Source: Planctomycetota bacterium (GTDB taxonomy: Bacteria; Planctomycetota; UBA1135; GCA-002686595). Taken from it: DNA of 51,488 nucleotides. The notes beneath the pieces were generated by a model, which was not told where the DNA came from, did not search any database, and worked only from the letters and a program-made list of their open reading frames with translations. The translations under genes and the position numbers were made by a program. Below are positions 42,491 through 51,471 of this stretch, one piece after another. How positions within the stretch are numbered: position 1 is the stretch's first letter; each line of letters starts with the position of its first letter. The stretch covers positions 1-51,488 of the forward strand of contig VGZE01000007.1 in NCBI GenBank assembly GCA_016872755.1. The letters are read 5' to 3'.

Positions 42491-43420
42491 ATGACCGACT
42501 CCGTTCTTCGACTCAGGGGCTTACGCAAGCGCTACGGCGACTTCGTGGCCGTGGACGACCTCGATCTCGACGTACCGCGCGGCTGCGTGCTGGGCTTTCT
42601 CGGACCCAACGGCGCCGGCAAGACGACCACGATCCGCATGATCCTCGGCATCTACGAGCCGAGCGGCGGCACGATCGAAGTTCTCGGCACGCCGAGCGCG
42701 CTCGACGTGCGCCATCGCATCGGGTATCTGCCCGAGGAGAAGGGCCTGTACAAGAAGATGAAGGCGCGGGACCTGATCGCGTACTTCGCCGAGCTCAAGG
42801 GGATGAAATCGAAGGACGCCAGGCAGCGCGCGATCGAGTTGCTCGATCGCTACGGTCTGGGGGAGTTCAAGGAGCGCAAGTGTGACGCGCTCTCGAAGGG
42901 CATGGGCCAGAAGGTGCAGGTGCTCGCCTCGATCGCGCATCGCCCGGAGTTCGTGATCCTGGACGAACCGTTCAGCGGGCTGGATCCGGTCAACCAGCAG
43001 GTGATGGAGCAGGTGATCGCGGATCTGTCGAAGGACGGCTCGACGATCGTCTTCTCGACGCATGACCTGGAGAAGGCCGAACACCTTTGCGATCGCATCG
43101 CGATGCTCGCGCGCGGCAAGAAGGTCTTCGACGGCACGCTGCAGGAGGCATTCGCCGCCCTGCCGAAGCGGATCGTGATCGGCACGAGCGCCGAGTCGGC
43201 GGCCTTGCAGGCTTTGTCCGGCGTGACGTCTGTCGCGCGCGGGCGCGTCGACGGCACGTACGAACTCGGGTTGAGCCAGGACGCAAGTCCCGACGGGATC
43301 CTGACCGCGTGCATTCGCGCCGGCCACGAGGTGCGCTCGTTCGACAAGCGCGAGCCGGGGTTGCGCGAACTGTTCTTCGACCGCGTCGGCGCGAAGGATG
43401 CGGCGGAGATGTTGGCATGA
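42491..43420 (+). CDS. ABC transporter ATP-binding protein (NatA-type)
   Basis: The 309-residue product has Walker A GPNGAGKTTTIRMI, the signature ALSKGMGQKVQV (in place of the usual LSGGQ), Walker B FVILDEPFSGLDP and the switch histidine in FSTHDLEKAEHLCDR. About 80 C-terminal residues with LARGKKVFDGTLQEAF and a regulatory beta-domain follow, as in the NatA/DUF4162 class that powers export. It couples by a 4-nt overlap (ATGA) to the permease gene, and together they would form one exporter. A TAGCAT box lies 15 nt before the ATG. Sodium, drug or peptide export are all possible for this class. Confidence 0.92.
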   Translation: MTDSVLRLRGLRKRYGDFVAVDDLDLDVPRGCVLGFLGPNGAGKTTTIRMILGIYEPSGGTIEVLGTPSALDVRHRIGYLPEEKGLYKKMKARDLIAYFAELKGMKSKDARQRAIELLDRYGLGEFKERKCDALSKGMGQKVQVLASIAHRPEFVILDEPFSGLDPVNQQVMEQVIADLSKDGSTIVFSTHDLEKAEHLCDRIAMLARGKKVFDGTLQEAFAALPKRIVIGTSAESAALQALSGVTSVARGRVDGTYELGLSQDASPDGILTACIRAGHEVRSFDKREPGLRELFFDRVGAKDAAEMLA

Positions 43421-44847
43421 GCACCGACAAGCGCGCCGGATCGTTCTGGAAGTACGTGTGGCTCGTCGCCGGTCGCGAATACGGCGAGAACGTGCGCACG
43501 AAGGGCTTCATCATCGGCCTATTGTTTTTCCCGCTGATGCTGTGGGCCGGCATCCGCGTGCCGAGGTTCCTCGCCGACAAGGCAACTCCGACGCGCTACT
43601 ACTGCGTCGTCGATCGCAGCAAAGACCTAGGCGAGATCGTGCGCTCGCATCTGAAGAGCGAGGCGACCAAGCGTATCGATCTGGCCAAGGCCGAGTGGTT
43701 CGAGAAGACGAGATCGCAGCCGGAGGACAAGCGCAAGCCATTCGTCGAGCCCAAGGCGCGCTTCGTCGAGGTGCCGGTGCCGTCCGGCGTCGTGGCTGAC
43801 GACACCGAGGGGCTCAAGACGGCGCTGAAGCCGTACCTCGTCGGCGAGAAGAAGATCGTCGTCGACGGCAAGGATGCGGAACTCTTTGCGCTGGTCGTGC
43901 TCCCCGAGGACCTCGCGAAGCGCAAGAAGGGCGCGGAGTTCTGGACGATCAACCTCGCCGATTCGGACCTGAAGGAGGGCGTCGAGCGCAGCCTCGAGGA
44001 CGAGTTGCGGCGTCGCGAGTTCGTCTCCGCTGGCATGCTGCCGGACGAGGTGAAACGCATTGCGGAGATCCGGGTCAAGGTCGAGTCGAAGAACCCGAAG
44101 AAGAAGGAAGGCGACGAAAAGGTCTCGACGGCGGACGTCGTGCGCCAGTGGGCGCCAGCCGGGTTCGTCTACCTGCTGTTCATCGGGATCATGACGGTTG
44201 CGCAGATGCTGCTCAACAACACGGTCGAGGAGAAGAGCAACCGCATCGTCGAGGTGTTGTTGTCCTCCGTGACTTCGACCGAACTGATGACGGGCAAGCT
44301 GGTCGGCATCGCCGGAGTGGGCTTCACGATGTTCCTGTCGTGGTTCACGACGGGGGCGTTGGTGCTGCGTTTGAGCTTCGGGCCCGAAGTCGACGACATC
44401 GCACGCATGATCTTCACCGTGATCTTCACGCCGCAGTTCATCGGCGCCTTCGCGGTCTACTTCACGATGGCGTACCTGCTGTACGCGAGCGTGTTCCTCG
44501 CCATCGGCGCGCTGTGCAACACGCTGAAGGATGCGCAGAATTTCATGGGCCCGGTGGTCATGGTGATGATGGTCCCGGTCCTGACGATGATGTTCATCCC
44601 GAAGGATCCGAACGGAACGCTCGCCACCGTGCTGTCGTGGGTGCCGATCTATTCGCCGTTCATCATGTTGAACCGGATCGCAGCCGATCCGCCGATGTTC
44701 GACGTGATCGGCACCGGTGCGCTGACCATCGTGACGACCGCCCTCCTGCTGATCCTCGCCGGCCGCATCTTCCGCGTCGGAATCCTGCGCACCGGCCAAC
44801 CGCCCAAGATCGTCGAGCTGTTCCGCTGGATGAAGCAGGGCGCATAG
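43417..44847 (+). CDS. ABC transporter permease (NatB-type)
   Basis: The 476-residue product has one N-terminal membrane helix (GFIIGLLFFPLMLWAGI). A long extracytoplasmic region of about 200 residues follows, and then a cluster of five or six helices (for example FVYLLFIGIMTVAQMLLNNT and NFMGPVVMVMMVPVLTMMFI). NNTVEEKSNRIVEVLLSSV is the signature of the ABC-2/NatB family, with TSTELMTGKLVGIAGVG next. The large loop between helix 1 and the bundle is typical of NatB-like subunits. It follows the ATPase with a 4-nt overlap, so the two form one unit. The last helix is followed by a short basic tail. Confidence 0.9.
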   Translation: MSTDKRAGSFWKYVWLVAGREYGENVRTKGFIIGLLFFPLMLWAGIRVPRFLADKATPTRYYCVVDRSKDLGEIVRSHLKSEATKRIDLAKAEWFEKTRSQPEDKRKPFVEPKARFVEVPVPSGVVADDTEGLKTALKPYLVGEKKIVVDGKDAELFALVVLPEDLAKRKKGAEFWTINLADSDLKEGVERSLEDELRRREFVSAGMLPDEVKRIAEIRVKVESKNPKKKEGDEKVSTADVVRQWAPAGFVYLLFIGIMTVAQMLLNNTVEEKSNRIVEVLLSSVTSTELMTGKLVGIAGVGFTMFLSWFTTGALVLRLSFGPEVDDIARMIFTVIFTPQFIGAFAVYFTMAYLLYASVFLAIGALCNTLKDAQNFMGPVVMVMMVPVLTMMFIPKDPNGTLATVLSWVPIYSPFIMLNRIAADPPMFDVIGTGALTIVTTALLLILAGRIFRVGILRTGQPPKIVELFRWMKQGA

Positions 44848-44890
44848 CCGCGCAGCCGATCCCGCTGGCTGCTCGCGGTCGGCCGACCTC

Positions 44891-44910
44891 GTGCGCGCTT
44901 CGGTGCGCAC
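44891..44910 (+). terminator. hairpin 43 bp after the ABC permease stop
   Basis: GTGCGC-GCTTCGGT-GCGCAC has a perfect 6-bp stem and an 8-nt loop. A 12-bp palindrome, GGTCGGCCGACC (44877-44888), lies just before it. No U-run follows, so it may mark a factor-dependent end or merely DNA symmetry. The rest of the 286-bp gap (44848-45133) holds no supported gene. Confidence 0.35.
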
Positions 44911-45133
44911 CCTCCTACCGTTCGAGCCGGTCGGCCATTCGAGCTTCGTGAACTTGTTGGGCAAGGCTGTGCAGCGGCAGGTGCGGTGAAATGCGCCGTC
45001 ACGAAGGGCGGCGGCAGATGCTGCGGCGACCCTTGGCCAGCGACAAGCCGTGATTCGTGCTGAAAGCTGCCGCGGAGCGCTGATCCTTGCCGCGCGGACC
45101 CCCGAGCGCGGAGACTGTGCAGCCGCACCGCGT

Positions 45134-46231
45134 ATGACGTTCCGATCGCGCTCGACCCGCTTCATGCTGCTTGCCGCGCTGCTTGCGCTCGCGTGCGTCG
45201 GCGCCGAGTGGAGGCTGCGGCAGCTCGGGTTCTGGTTTCCGCCGCTCGAACTGCGCGTGCCCTGGCGTTCGGCTGCCGAGGACCGCGCGATGCTGACCGG
45301 CATCCATGCGTGCGAGCTCGATCCGCTGACCCTGTGGTCGCCGCGTCGCGGCGGCGGTGCGGGCGCGCTCAGCGGTGTCAACGAACTCGGGGGCCTGGGC
45401 GAGCTCCCGCCGCGGGATCGCGATCCGGGGCGCGCGCGAATCGCGCTGTTCGGCGATGCGCAGGTCGCCGGCACCGAACTCGCGCCGCCGGAGCGGTTGT
45501 CGGCGCTTCTGCGAGAACGACTGTCGGCGGCGGGCACGGAGGTCGAACTCGTTGCGGCGGCCGTAGATGATTTCACGCTGGCACAGGGGCGCGCGCTGTG
45601 GCGCGGCCGCGCTCGTGAGTGGCGGCCCGATGTCGCCATCGTGTGCTTCTCCGGGCGCAATGAATTCGTTCCGGCGCGCGGCGCGCCGGATCTGGTGAAG
45701 CTCGAGGCGCTGGCGACTTGGACCGGTGGCGAGGCGACCTTCGGCTATCGCATGCGACTGGCGCACCTGGCGCGGTTGGCCGGGGCTGCGTGCAGCGGCG
45801 CCTGGATCGAGTCGCGCGAGTCGGCCTTCGTCGGCGCGCAGCTCGAGATGGCGGCCAGCAACGGGTCCGGCACCTTCGCGTGGCCGGGAAAGCGGCGCAT
45901 GGCGCCACCCGAGTACCGGCGCTGCTTCGAGGAGTGGGGCGCGGAGCTGGCGCAGCAGCGCACATCGCTCGTCGCGCTGGCGATTCAAGCGCCGCGCGGC
46001 GAGCAGCCGCCGCTGCCGATCCTCGAGGGGTACGCACGCGCCGCAATCGAGGCGGCGAAGGCGCTGGGGGCGACCGTGGTCGATCCGCGCGCCGCGCTGG
46101 GAGATCCAGTGGCAGAGTGGAGCGCGCCAGGCGGGCGCCTGACGGCCACCGGGCACGCGCGCGTCGCCGCGGCGCTGGTTCCAGTGCTGCTGCCGCTGCT
46201 CGCTGCGCGCCGGGAAGGGAGCAAGCCGTGA
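45134..46231 (+). CDS. SGNH-hydrolase-like membrane-anchored protein
   Basis: The 365-residue product starts at ATG 45134, with one N-terminal hydrophobic helix (FMLLAALLALACVGAEW). An SGNH/GDSL-like alpha-beta fold follows: ARIALFGDAQVAGTEL (GDAQ in place of the classic GDS block), then VAAAVDDFTLAQGRAL, DVAIVCFSGRNEF (the N of block III) and, near the end, GGRLTATGHARVAAAL with the catalytic-type histidine. The usual serine of block I is replaced by alanine, so hydrolase activity is doubtful. It overlaps the next gene by 4 nt (GTGA) and is probably part of its envelope-glycan unit. Role inferred only. Confidence 0.68.
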   Translation: MTFRSRSTRFMLLAALLALACVGAEWRLRQLGFWFPPLELRVPWRSAAEDRAMLTGIHACELDPLTLWSPRRGGGAGALSGVNELGGLGELPPRDRDPGRARIALFGDAQVAGTELAPPERLSALLRERLSAAGTEVELVAAAVDDFTLAQGRALWRGRAREWRPDVAIVCFSGRNEFVPARGAPDLVKLEALATWTGGEATFGYRMRLAHLARLAGAACSGAWIESRESAFVGAQLEMAASNGSGTFAWPGKRRMAPPEYRRCFEEWGAELAQQRTSLVALAIQAPRGEQPPLPILEGYARAAIEAAKALGATVVDPRAALGDPVAEWSAPGGRLTATGHARVAAALVPVLLPLLAARREGSKP

Positions 46232-49131
46232 GTACGGCTCGACTCGCGGAGTCGGATCGCGCGAGCTCGGCTTGCGCGATCGAGCCGAGCCCTGTCACGC
46301 GCCGCCAGGGCTGGCTCGCGGCGCTCTGCTTCGCGCTGCTGGCGTTGGCGTTGCTCGCCGAGCCGATCGCGAAGCTCGGCACGCACGCGTATTCGACCGG
46401 CGATCTCGCCAATCAATTCGCGCTGCTCGAGCTAGAGGCCGGGCGCGTGCCGGCCAATCGCCTGCTGTCGGATCCGGCCTTCCAGATGCAGCCGTGGACG
46501 GCCTTCGTGCGCGAAGAATTGCACGCCGGACGCCTGCCGTTGTGGAATCCGTACAACGGCTGCGGCGAGCCGCTGGTCGCCAACTACCAATCGGCGCTGC
46601 TTTCGCCGTTCCAGTGGCCGTTCTACGTACTGCCGTTCGAGGCCGGTCTCGTCGTCAGCGCGTTCCTCAAGCTGTTCGCGCTGGCATGGTTCAGCTGGTT
46701 GTTCCTGCGGCGCATCGGGATCGGCGCCGCGGCGGCGGGCTTCGGCGCGGTCGCGTTCGCCTACAGCGGCCACAATGTGCTGCTGCTCGGGTATCCGCAT
46801 CCGGGCGCTTTGGTCGTGCTGCCGGCCGGGCTGTGGTGCGCCGAGGGCGTGCTGCAGGCGGCCGAGCGCGGCGCGCGCGTGCTGCGCTCGGCGCTCGGAC
46901 TGGCGTTCGCGGTCGCGCTCGGCGCGCTGGCCGGACATCCGGAACCGTTCTTCTTCGGCGTGCTCGGCATCGCACTGTGGGTGCTGTGGCGCTGCATGCA
47001 CATCGCCCGAGCGCGCGGCCCGCGCTGCTGCGCGACCGCGCTGGGAGCGATCGCGCTGGCGGGAGTCGGCGGCATGCTGCTCGCCGCGCCGCAGGTCCTG
47101 CCGTTCCTCGAGTACCTGAGTCACGCCAGCGCGCTGGAGAGCCGCGTGCACAACCAGCAGCCGTTCGAGCTGCGCTACTTGCCGCTGTGGGTGTTCCCGG
47201 CGCTGCTGGGCAATCCCGCCTCGCCCTATCTGATCGACATCCGCACGCCGCCGCCGAATTACGAGGGCATCAACATGGCCTACGCGGGCGTGTTCGTGCT
47301 GCTGGCCGCGTTGATCGGCGCCGCGGGCGCGTGGCGCGATCGGCGCGCGCGCGTCGCGCTCGGACTTGCGCTGGTCTGGTTCCTGTGGTCGCACGACGTC
47401 GGCGGACTGGCGCGCGCGACCGCTCGCGTGCCGCTGCTCGCCGACATGCCGATCAACCGCAGCCAACCGCTGTGGGTGTTCGCGTTGGCGCTGCTGGCGG
47501 CGCTGGGTTGCGAGCGCGCACGGCGCGGTGCCGCGAACGCGGGCTGGATCCTGGCCGTGGTCGTCGCCGGTGCGGCGCTGTGGCTGGCCGCGCTGGCCGG
47601 AGCGGATCACGCGCTCATGCTGTTCGGCGAGCGCGTGCGCGCCACCACCGGCATGGGCGACCTGCTGCCGGCCCACGTGCGCGAGATCGGTCTGTCACTC
47701 GGCGTCGGGATCGCGGCGCTGGTGCTCGCGCGCGGCGCCGGGTCCGCGCGCGTCGGCGCTGCCGCGCTCGGGCTCGCCGCGCTGGTCGTGTTCTTCCAGG
47801 GGGGTTGGATCCACCGCACGTACAACCCGACCATCGAGCAGCGCCTCCTGTTCCCGCGTACCGGACACATCGATCAGCTGCGCAGCGATGTCGGCGCGGA
47901 GAACGTCGCGACGCTGGGGGAGTCGGTGCTGGCGGCCGAGCTGAACGTCGCGTACCGGCTCGCGATCCTGTCCAACTACGACGCGATGGGCGTGGCGAGC
48001 TTCGACAAGTTCCTGCACCAGGGCTTCGCTGCCTTCGGGTCCAACAAGGACCCGCGCAGCGCGACGACGAACGCGCTGGCGGCTTCCGGCACGCGCTGGA
48101 TCGTCGCGCGCGGCGCGTGGCCGCCGCTGGACACGGGAAGGGGAGACCAGCTCCACAAGCCCGGCATCCGCGCGAGCCCGGTGGAGCTCGTGGCCGGCGT
48201 CGAGCTCGTGCAGGAGTTCGACGTGGCGCGCGCCGACATGCAGGCGCTGATGCTGTGGGCGGGCAGCACCCAGGCGGGTTGGGAACACGCGTTATCGCTG
48301 CGTCTCGAGCACGCCGAGCGCGGGCTCGTGCACGCGCAAGAAGTCGCGCTCGGCGAGCGCCTGGTGACCTCGCGCGATCCCGAGGAGCTGCCAGGCTACT
48401 TCGAGCGTCCCGGCCCGGTCCCTGCCTGCACGCATCCGATCGCGCTGCCGGCCGGGCTGCCCGCGGGGCGCTATCGGCTGCGGCTGTCGTGCGCGACCGG
48501 TGCGTCGCGGGCCTGTCCGGTGGTTTGGCAGGCGGGCGCGCTGAGCGTGCCGGGGGGCCGGCTCAGCGTGGCGGGCAAGGAGAGCGCGGGGGCGCTGCAC
48601 TTCGACTGGTCCTTCTCGCACGCACGACTGGAGCTGGTGCGCGAGATGCGGCACCTGCGGCTGTATCGCGATCGAGCTGGGCTCGGGCGCTATTTCAGCG
48701 TGGGCGCCAGCGAGGCCGTCGCGAGCGAGCAGGACGCGCTGCGGCGATTGCTCGATCCGCGCTTCGATGCGCGACGCACGGTGGTGCTCGAGGGCGTCAG
48801 CGCCGGCAGCGCGAGCGACGCGCTGCCGCTGCCCGTGCGCGTGATCGAGGAACTGCCGGCTCGCATCGAACTCGAAGCCACGCGCGAGGACGCTGGGTTC
48901 CTCGTCATCTGCCGCGCGAGCTACCCCGGTTGGCGCGCGACGCTCGATGGCGAGCCCGTCGAACTGCTGCGAGCCAATGGCGCCTTCCAGGCGCTGCGCC
49001 TCGGCGCCGGCACCCACCGCGTGGTGCTCGAGTATGCGCCGCGTTCATGGACGCTGGGCTGGGCGCTCGCGGGCCTCGCGCTGGCGACCCTGCTCGTGCT
49101 GCTGCGGCGGGCGCGCCGCCAGGCGGACTGA
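46228..49131 (+). CDS. YfhO-like multi-pass membrane protein with C-terminal extracellular domain
   Basis: The 967-residue product starts at GTG 46228, overlapping the previous stop. About a dozen membrane helices occupy the first 550 residues. The first loop after helix 1 carries LPLWNPYNGCGEPLVANYQS and LLSPFQWPFYVLPFEAGLVV, the pattern of YfhO-type proteins (GT-C-like fold) in which LWNPYxxxGxP and a large acidic or aromatic loop are conserved. The C-terminal 400 residues are extracytoplasmic. A final segment, FLVICRASYPGWRATLDGEP with VELLRANGAFQALRLGAGTH, matches the family's terminal beta-domain. In Bacillus, YfhO acts on lipoteichoic-acid sugars; here the substrate is unknown. A final helix (WALAGLALATLLVLLRRA) ends it. 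Confidence 0.85.
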   Translation: MSTARLAESDRASSACAIEPSPVTRRQGWLAALCFALLALALLAEPIAKLGTHAYSTGDLANQFALLELEAGRVPANRLLSDPAFQMQPWTAFVREELHAGRLPLWNPYNGCGEPLVANYQSALLSPFQWPFYVLPFEAGLVVSAFLKLFALAWFSWLFLRRIGIGAAAAGFGAVAFAYSGHNVLLLGYPHPGALVVLPAGLWCAEGVLQAAERGARVLRSALGLAFAVALGALAGHPEPFFFGVLGIALWVLWRCMHIARARGPRCCATALGAIALAGVGGMLLAAPQVLPFLEYLSHASALESRVHNQQPFELRYLPLWVFPALLGNPASPYLIDIRTPPPNYEGINMAYAGVFVLLAALIGAAGAWRDRRARVALGLALVWFLWSHDVGGLARATARVPLLADMPINRSQPLWVFALALLAALGCERARRGAANAGWILAVVVAGAALWLAALAGADHALMLFGERVRATTGMGDLLPAHVREIGLSLGVGIAALVLARGAGSARVGAAALGLAALVVFFQGGWIHRTYNPTIEQRLLFPRTGHIDQLRSDVGAENVATLGESVLAAELNVAYRLAILSNYDAMGVASFDKFLHQGFAAFGSNKDPRSATTNALAASGTRWIVARGAWPPLDTGRGDQLHKPGIRASPVELVAGVELVQEFDVARADMQALMLWAGSTQAGWEHALSLRLEHAERGLVHAQEVALGERLVTSRDPEELPGYFERPGPVPACTHPIALPAGLPAGRYRLRLSCATGASRACPVVWQAGALSVPGGRLSVAGKESAGALHFDWSFSHARLELVREMRHLRLYRDRAGLGRYFSVGASEAVASEQDALRRLLDPRFDARRTVVLEGVSAGSASDALPLPVRVIEELPARIELEATREDAGFLVICRASYPGWRATLDGEPVELLRANGAFQALRLGAGTHRVVLEYAPRSWTLGWALAGLALATLLVLLRRARRQAD

Positions 49132-49163
49132 AACCCAACTCGAGCGCCGGCATCCATCCATTC

Positions 49164-51437
49164 ATGCTGCGATCCCTCGAGCGCTACGCGCACTGGTTGC
49201 ACGGGCGCTGGCCCGCCGGCCGCGTCGAGCGCCGTCCCGAGGTGGAGCCGGACGGAACGACGCGCGTGCCGGGCCTGTACGTGGCCGGCGACCTGACCGG
49301 AGTGCCGCTCTTGAAGTTCGCGCTCGACTCGGGCGCGCGCTTGGCGGCGCGCGTGGCCGACGATCCGGAACTGCCGCGCCTGCGCGCGCTGCCGGCACCG
49401 AAGGGGGTCGAGGTGCTGGACCTGGCGATCCTGGGCGGCGGCGTGTCGGGGATGGCCGCGGCGCTGGAGGCGCGCCGGCGCGGCCTGACCTTCGCGGTGC
49501 TCGAGGCCGCGCAGCCCTTCGCGACGATCGAGGACTTCCCGCGCGGCAAGCCGATCTACACCTATCCGAGCGAGATGCGTCCCGCCGGCGAGCTGCAGGT
49601 CGCGGCGACGGTCAAGGAGGACCTGCTGCGCGAGCTGCGCGAGCAGGTCGAGCGCGCCGGGATCCAGAGCCGCCGCGCGCACGTCGAGCGCGTGCTGCGC
49701 GACCAAGGGCTGCTCGCTGTGTGGGTCGACGGCAAGCCGCTCCTGTACGCGCGCCGCGTGATCGTCGCGATCGGCGCGTCCGGCAACTTCCGCAAGCTCG
49801 GCGCGCCGGGCGAAGAGCTCGAGAAAGTCCACCACCGGCTGCACGATCCGGCCATCCACGCGGGCCAGCACGTGCTCGTCGTCGGCGGCGGCGACAGCGC
49901 GCTCGAGGCGGCGATCGCGCTGTCCGAGCAGGGCGCGCGCGTCACGCTCGCGCATCGCGGGGCGGAGTTCGCACGTCCCAAGCCCGAGAACGTGGAGCGA
50001 CTGAACGCGCTCGAGCACAGCGGCGCCCTGCGCGTCGCGCTGGGCACGACGGTCGCGCGCATCGGCGAGGGCCGCGTCGAGTTGAAGGGCGCCCAGGCCG
50101 CGCAGCTGCCGAACGACGCCGTGTACGCGCTGATCGGACGCGAGGCGCCGCTGGAGTTCTTCCGCCGCTCCGGCGTGCCGATCCGCGGCGAATGGAACGC
50201 GCGCACCTGGGCCGCCTGCGCCGCCTTCGTGCTGTTCTGCGTGTTCCTCTACAACTGGAAGGCCGGCGGCTGGCTGAACGCGCAGTTCCAGCAGCGGGGC
50301 TGGTTCCCGTACCAGATGCCGGAGCTGGTCAGCCGCCTCGGTGAGTCCGCCCGCGATGCGGGCTCGTTGCTCCACACGCTCGCGATCACGCTGGCCGAGC
50401 CGGGGTTCTACTATTCGCTCGCGTACTGCCTGTGCGTCGGACTGTTCGGCATCGCGCGCATCCGACGACGCCGGACGCCGTACGTGACCGCGCAGACGCT
50501 GACGCTGATCGCGTTCCAGGTCGTGCCGCTGTTCCTGTTGCCGTACCTGGTGCTGCCGTGGCTCGGGCACAACGGTGTCTTCGACGCGGGCTTCGCGCAG
50601 AGCGCGGCCGACGCGCTGTTCCCGGCGGTCGAGAGCGGGCACGGCCGTGAGTACTGGCGCGCGTTCGGCCTCGTGCTGGCCTGGCCGTTGTTCCTGTGGA
50701 ACGTCTTCACCGGCGAGCCGCTGTGGACCTGGCTCGTGATCAGCCTCGTGCAGACCTTCGTGCTGATCCCGCTGATCGTGTGGCGTTGGGGCAAGGGCGC
50801 CTACTGTGGCTGGATCTGTTCGTGCGGCGCGCTGGCCGAGACCCTGGGCGACACGCAGCGGCAGAAGATGCCGCATGGACCGCTGTGGAACCGGCTCAAC
50901 CTGGTCGGCCAGGTCCTGCTGGTCGCGTGCCTGCTGATGCTGGTGCTGCGCGTGCTCGGGTGGAGCGGCGTGGGGTGGGCGGGCGCGCTCTCCGGCGCGC
51001 TGCTCTCCAACTGGACCGGATTGGACTACTACCACCTCGTGGACATCGGATTGGCCGGCGTGGTCGGCGTCGGGCTGTATTTCTGGCTCAGCGGCCGCGT
51101 GTGGTGCCGCTTCGCCTGCCCGCTGGCGGCGCTGATGCACGTGTACGCGCGCTTCAGCCGTTTCCGCATCCTGGCGGACAAGAAGAAGTGCATCTCGTGC
51201 AACGTGTGCACCAGCGTCTGCCACCAAGGCATCGACGTGATGGCCTTCGCCAACAAGGGGCTGCCGATGCAGGACCCCGAGTGCGTGCGCTGCTCGGCCT
51301 GCGTGCAGGGCTGCCCGACCGGCGTGCTGGAATTCGGCGCGGTCGAGCCCGGCAGCGGCGTCGTGATCGCGCGCGACCGCCTGGTCGCCTCGGCCGTGGC
51401 GTTGCGCGAACGCGCCGCGAACTCAGTCGCGGGCTGA
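49164..51437 (+). CDS. flavoprotein (thioredoxin-reductase-like) fused to NapH-type membrane ferredoxin
   Basis: The 757-residue product has three parts. Residues 25-340 or so form a two-dinucleotide-binding flavoprotein: LAILGGGVSGMAAALEARRR (FAD), VLVVGGGDSALEAAIALSEQ (NAD(P)H) and IVAIGASGNFRKLG. The usual C-terminal FAD motif, here RVPGLYVAGDLTGVPLLKFA, lies at the N-terminus instead, so the domain looks circularly permuted. Residues 350-640 hold about six membrane helices with paired cysteine loops GAYCGWICSCGALAE and WCRFACPLAALMH, as in NapH/CcoG. The end is a 2x[4Fe-4S] ferredoxin, CISCNVCTSVC and CVRCSACVQGCP. The architecture predicts electron flow from NAD(P)H through FAD and clusters to a membrane acceptor. 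It starts at ATG 49164, 33 bp after the YfhO-like gene. The acceptor is unknown. Confidence 0.85.
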   Translation: MLRSLERYAHWLHGRWPAGRVERRPEVEPDGTTRVPGLYVAGDLTGVPLLKFALDSGARLAARVADDPELPRLRALPAPKGVEVLDLAILGGGVSGMAAALEARRRGLTFAVLEAAQPFATIEDFPRGKPIYTYPSEMRPAGELQVAATVKEDLLRELREQVERAGIQSRRAHVERVLRDQGLLAVWVDGKPLLYARRVIVAIGASGNFRKLGAPGEELEKVHHRLHDPAIHAGQHVLVVGGGDSALEAAIALSEQGARVTLAHRGAEFARPKPENVERLNALEHSGALRVALGTTVARIGEGRVELKGAQAAQLPNDAVYALIGREAPLEFFRRSGVPIRGEWNARTWAACAAFVLFCVFLYNWKAGGWLNAQFQQRGWFPYQMPELVSRLGESARDAGSLLHTLAITLAEPGFYYSLAYCLCVGLFGIARIRRRRTPYVTAQTLTLIAFQVVPLFLLPYLVLPWLGHNGVFDAGFAQSAADALFPAVESGHGREYWRAFGLVLAWPLFLWNVFTGEPLWTWLVISLVQTFVLIPLIVWRWGKGAYCGWICSCGALAETLGDTQRQKMPHGPLWNRLNLVGQVLLVACLLMLVLRVLGWSGVGWAGALSGALLSNWTGLDYYHLVDIGLAGVVGVGLYFWLSGRVWCRFACPLAALMHVYARFSRFRILADKKKCISCNVCTSVCHQGIDVMAFANKGLPMQDPECVRCSACVQGCPTGVLEFGAVEPGSGVVIARDRLVASAVALRERAANSVAG

Positions 51438-51465
51438 GTCGCGAGCCTCCGAACCGGCGCTCCGC

Positions 51466-51471
51466 TACAGT
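51466..51471 (+). promoter_or_regulatory. -10-like box TACAGT before an apparent gene start at the window edge
   Basis: TACAGT is followed by 6 nt (ATCGCG) and an ATG at 51478 that runs off the window after three codons. The spacing matches the boxes before hutH and hutU, so a gene probably begins here, but its product cannot be told. Confidence 0.35.
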
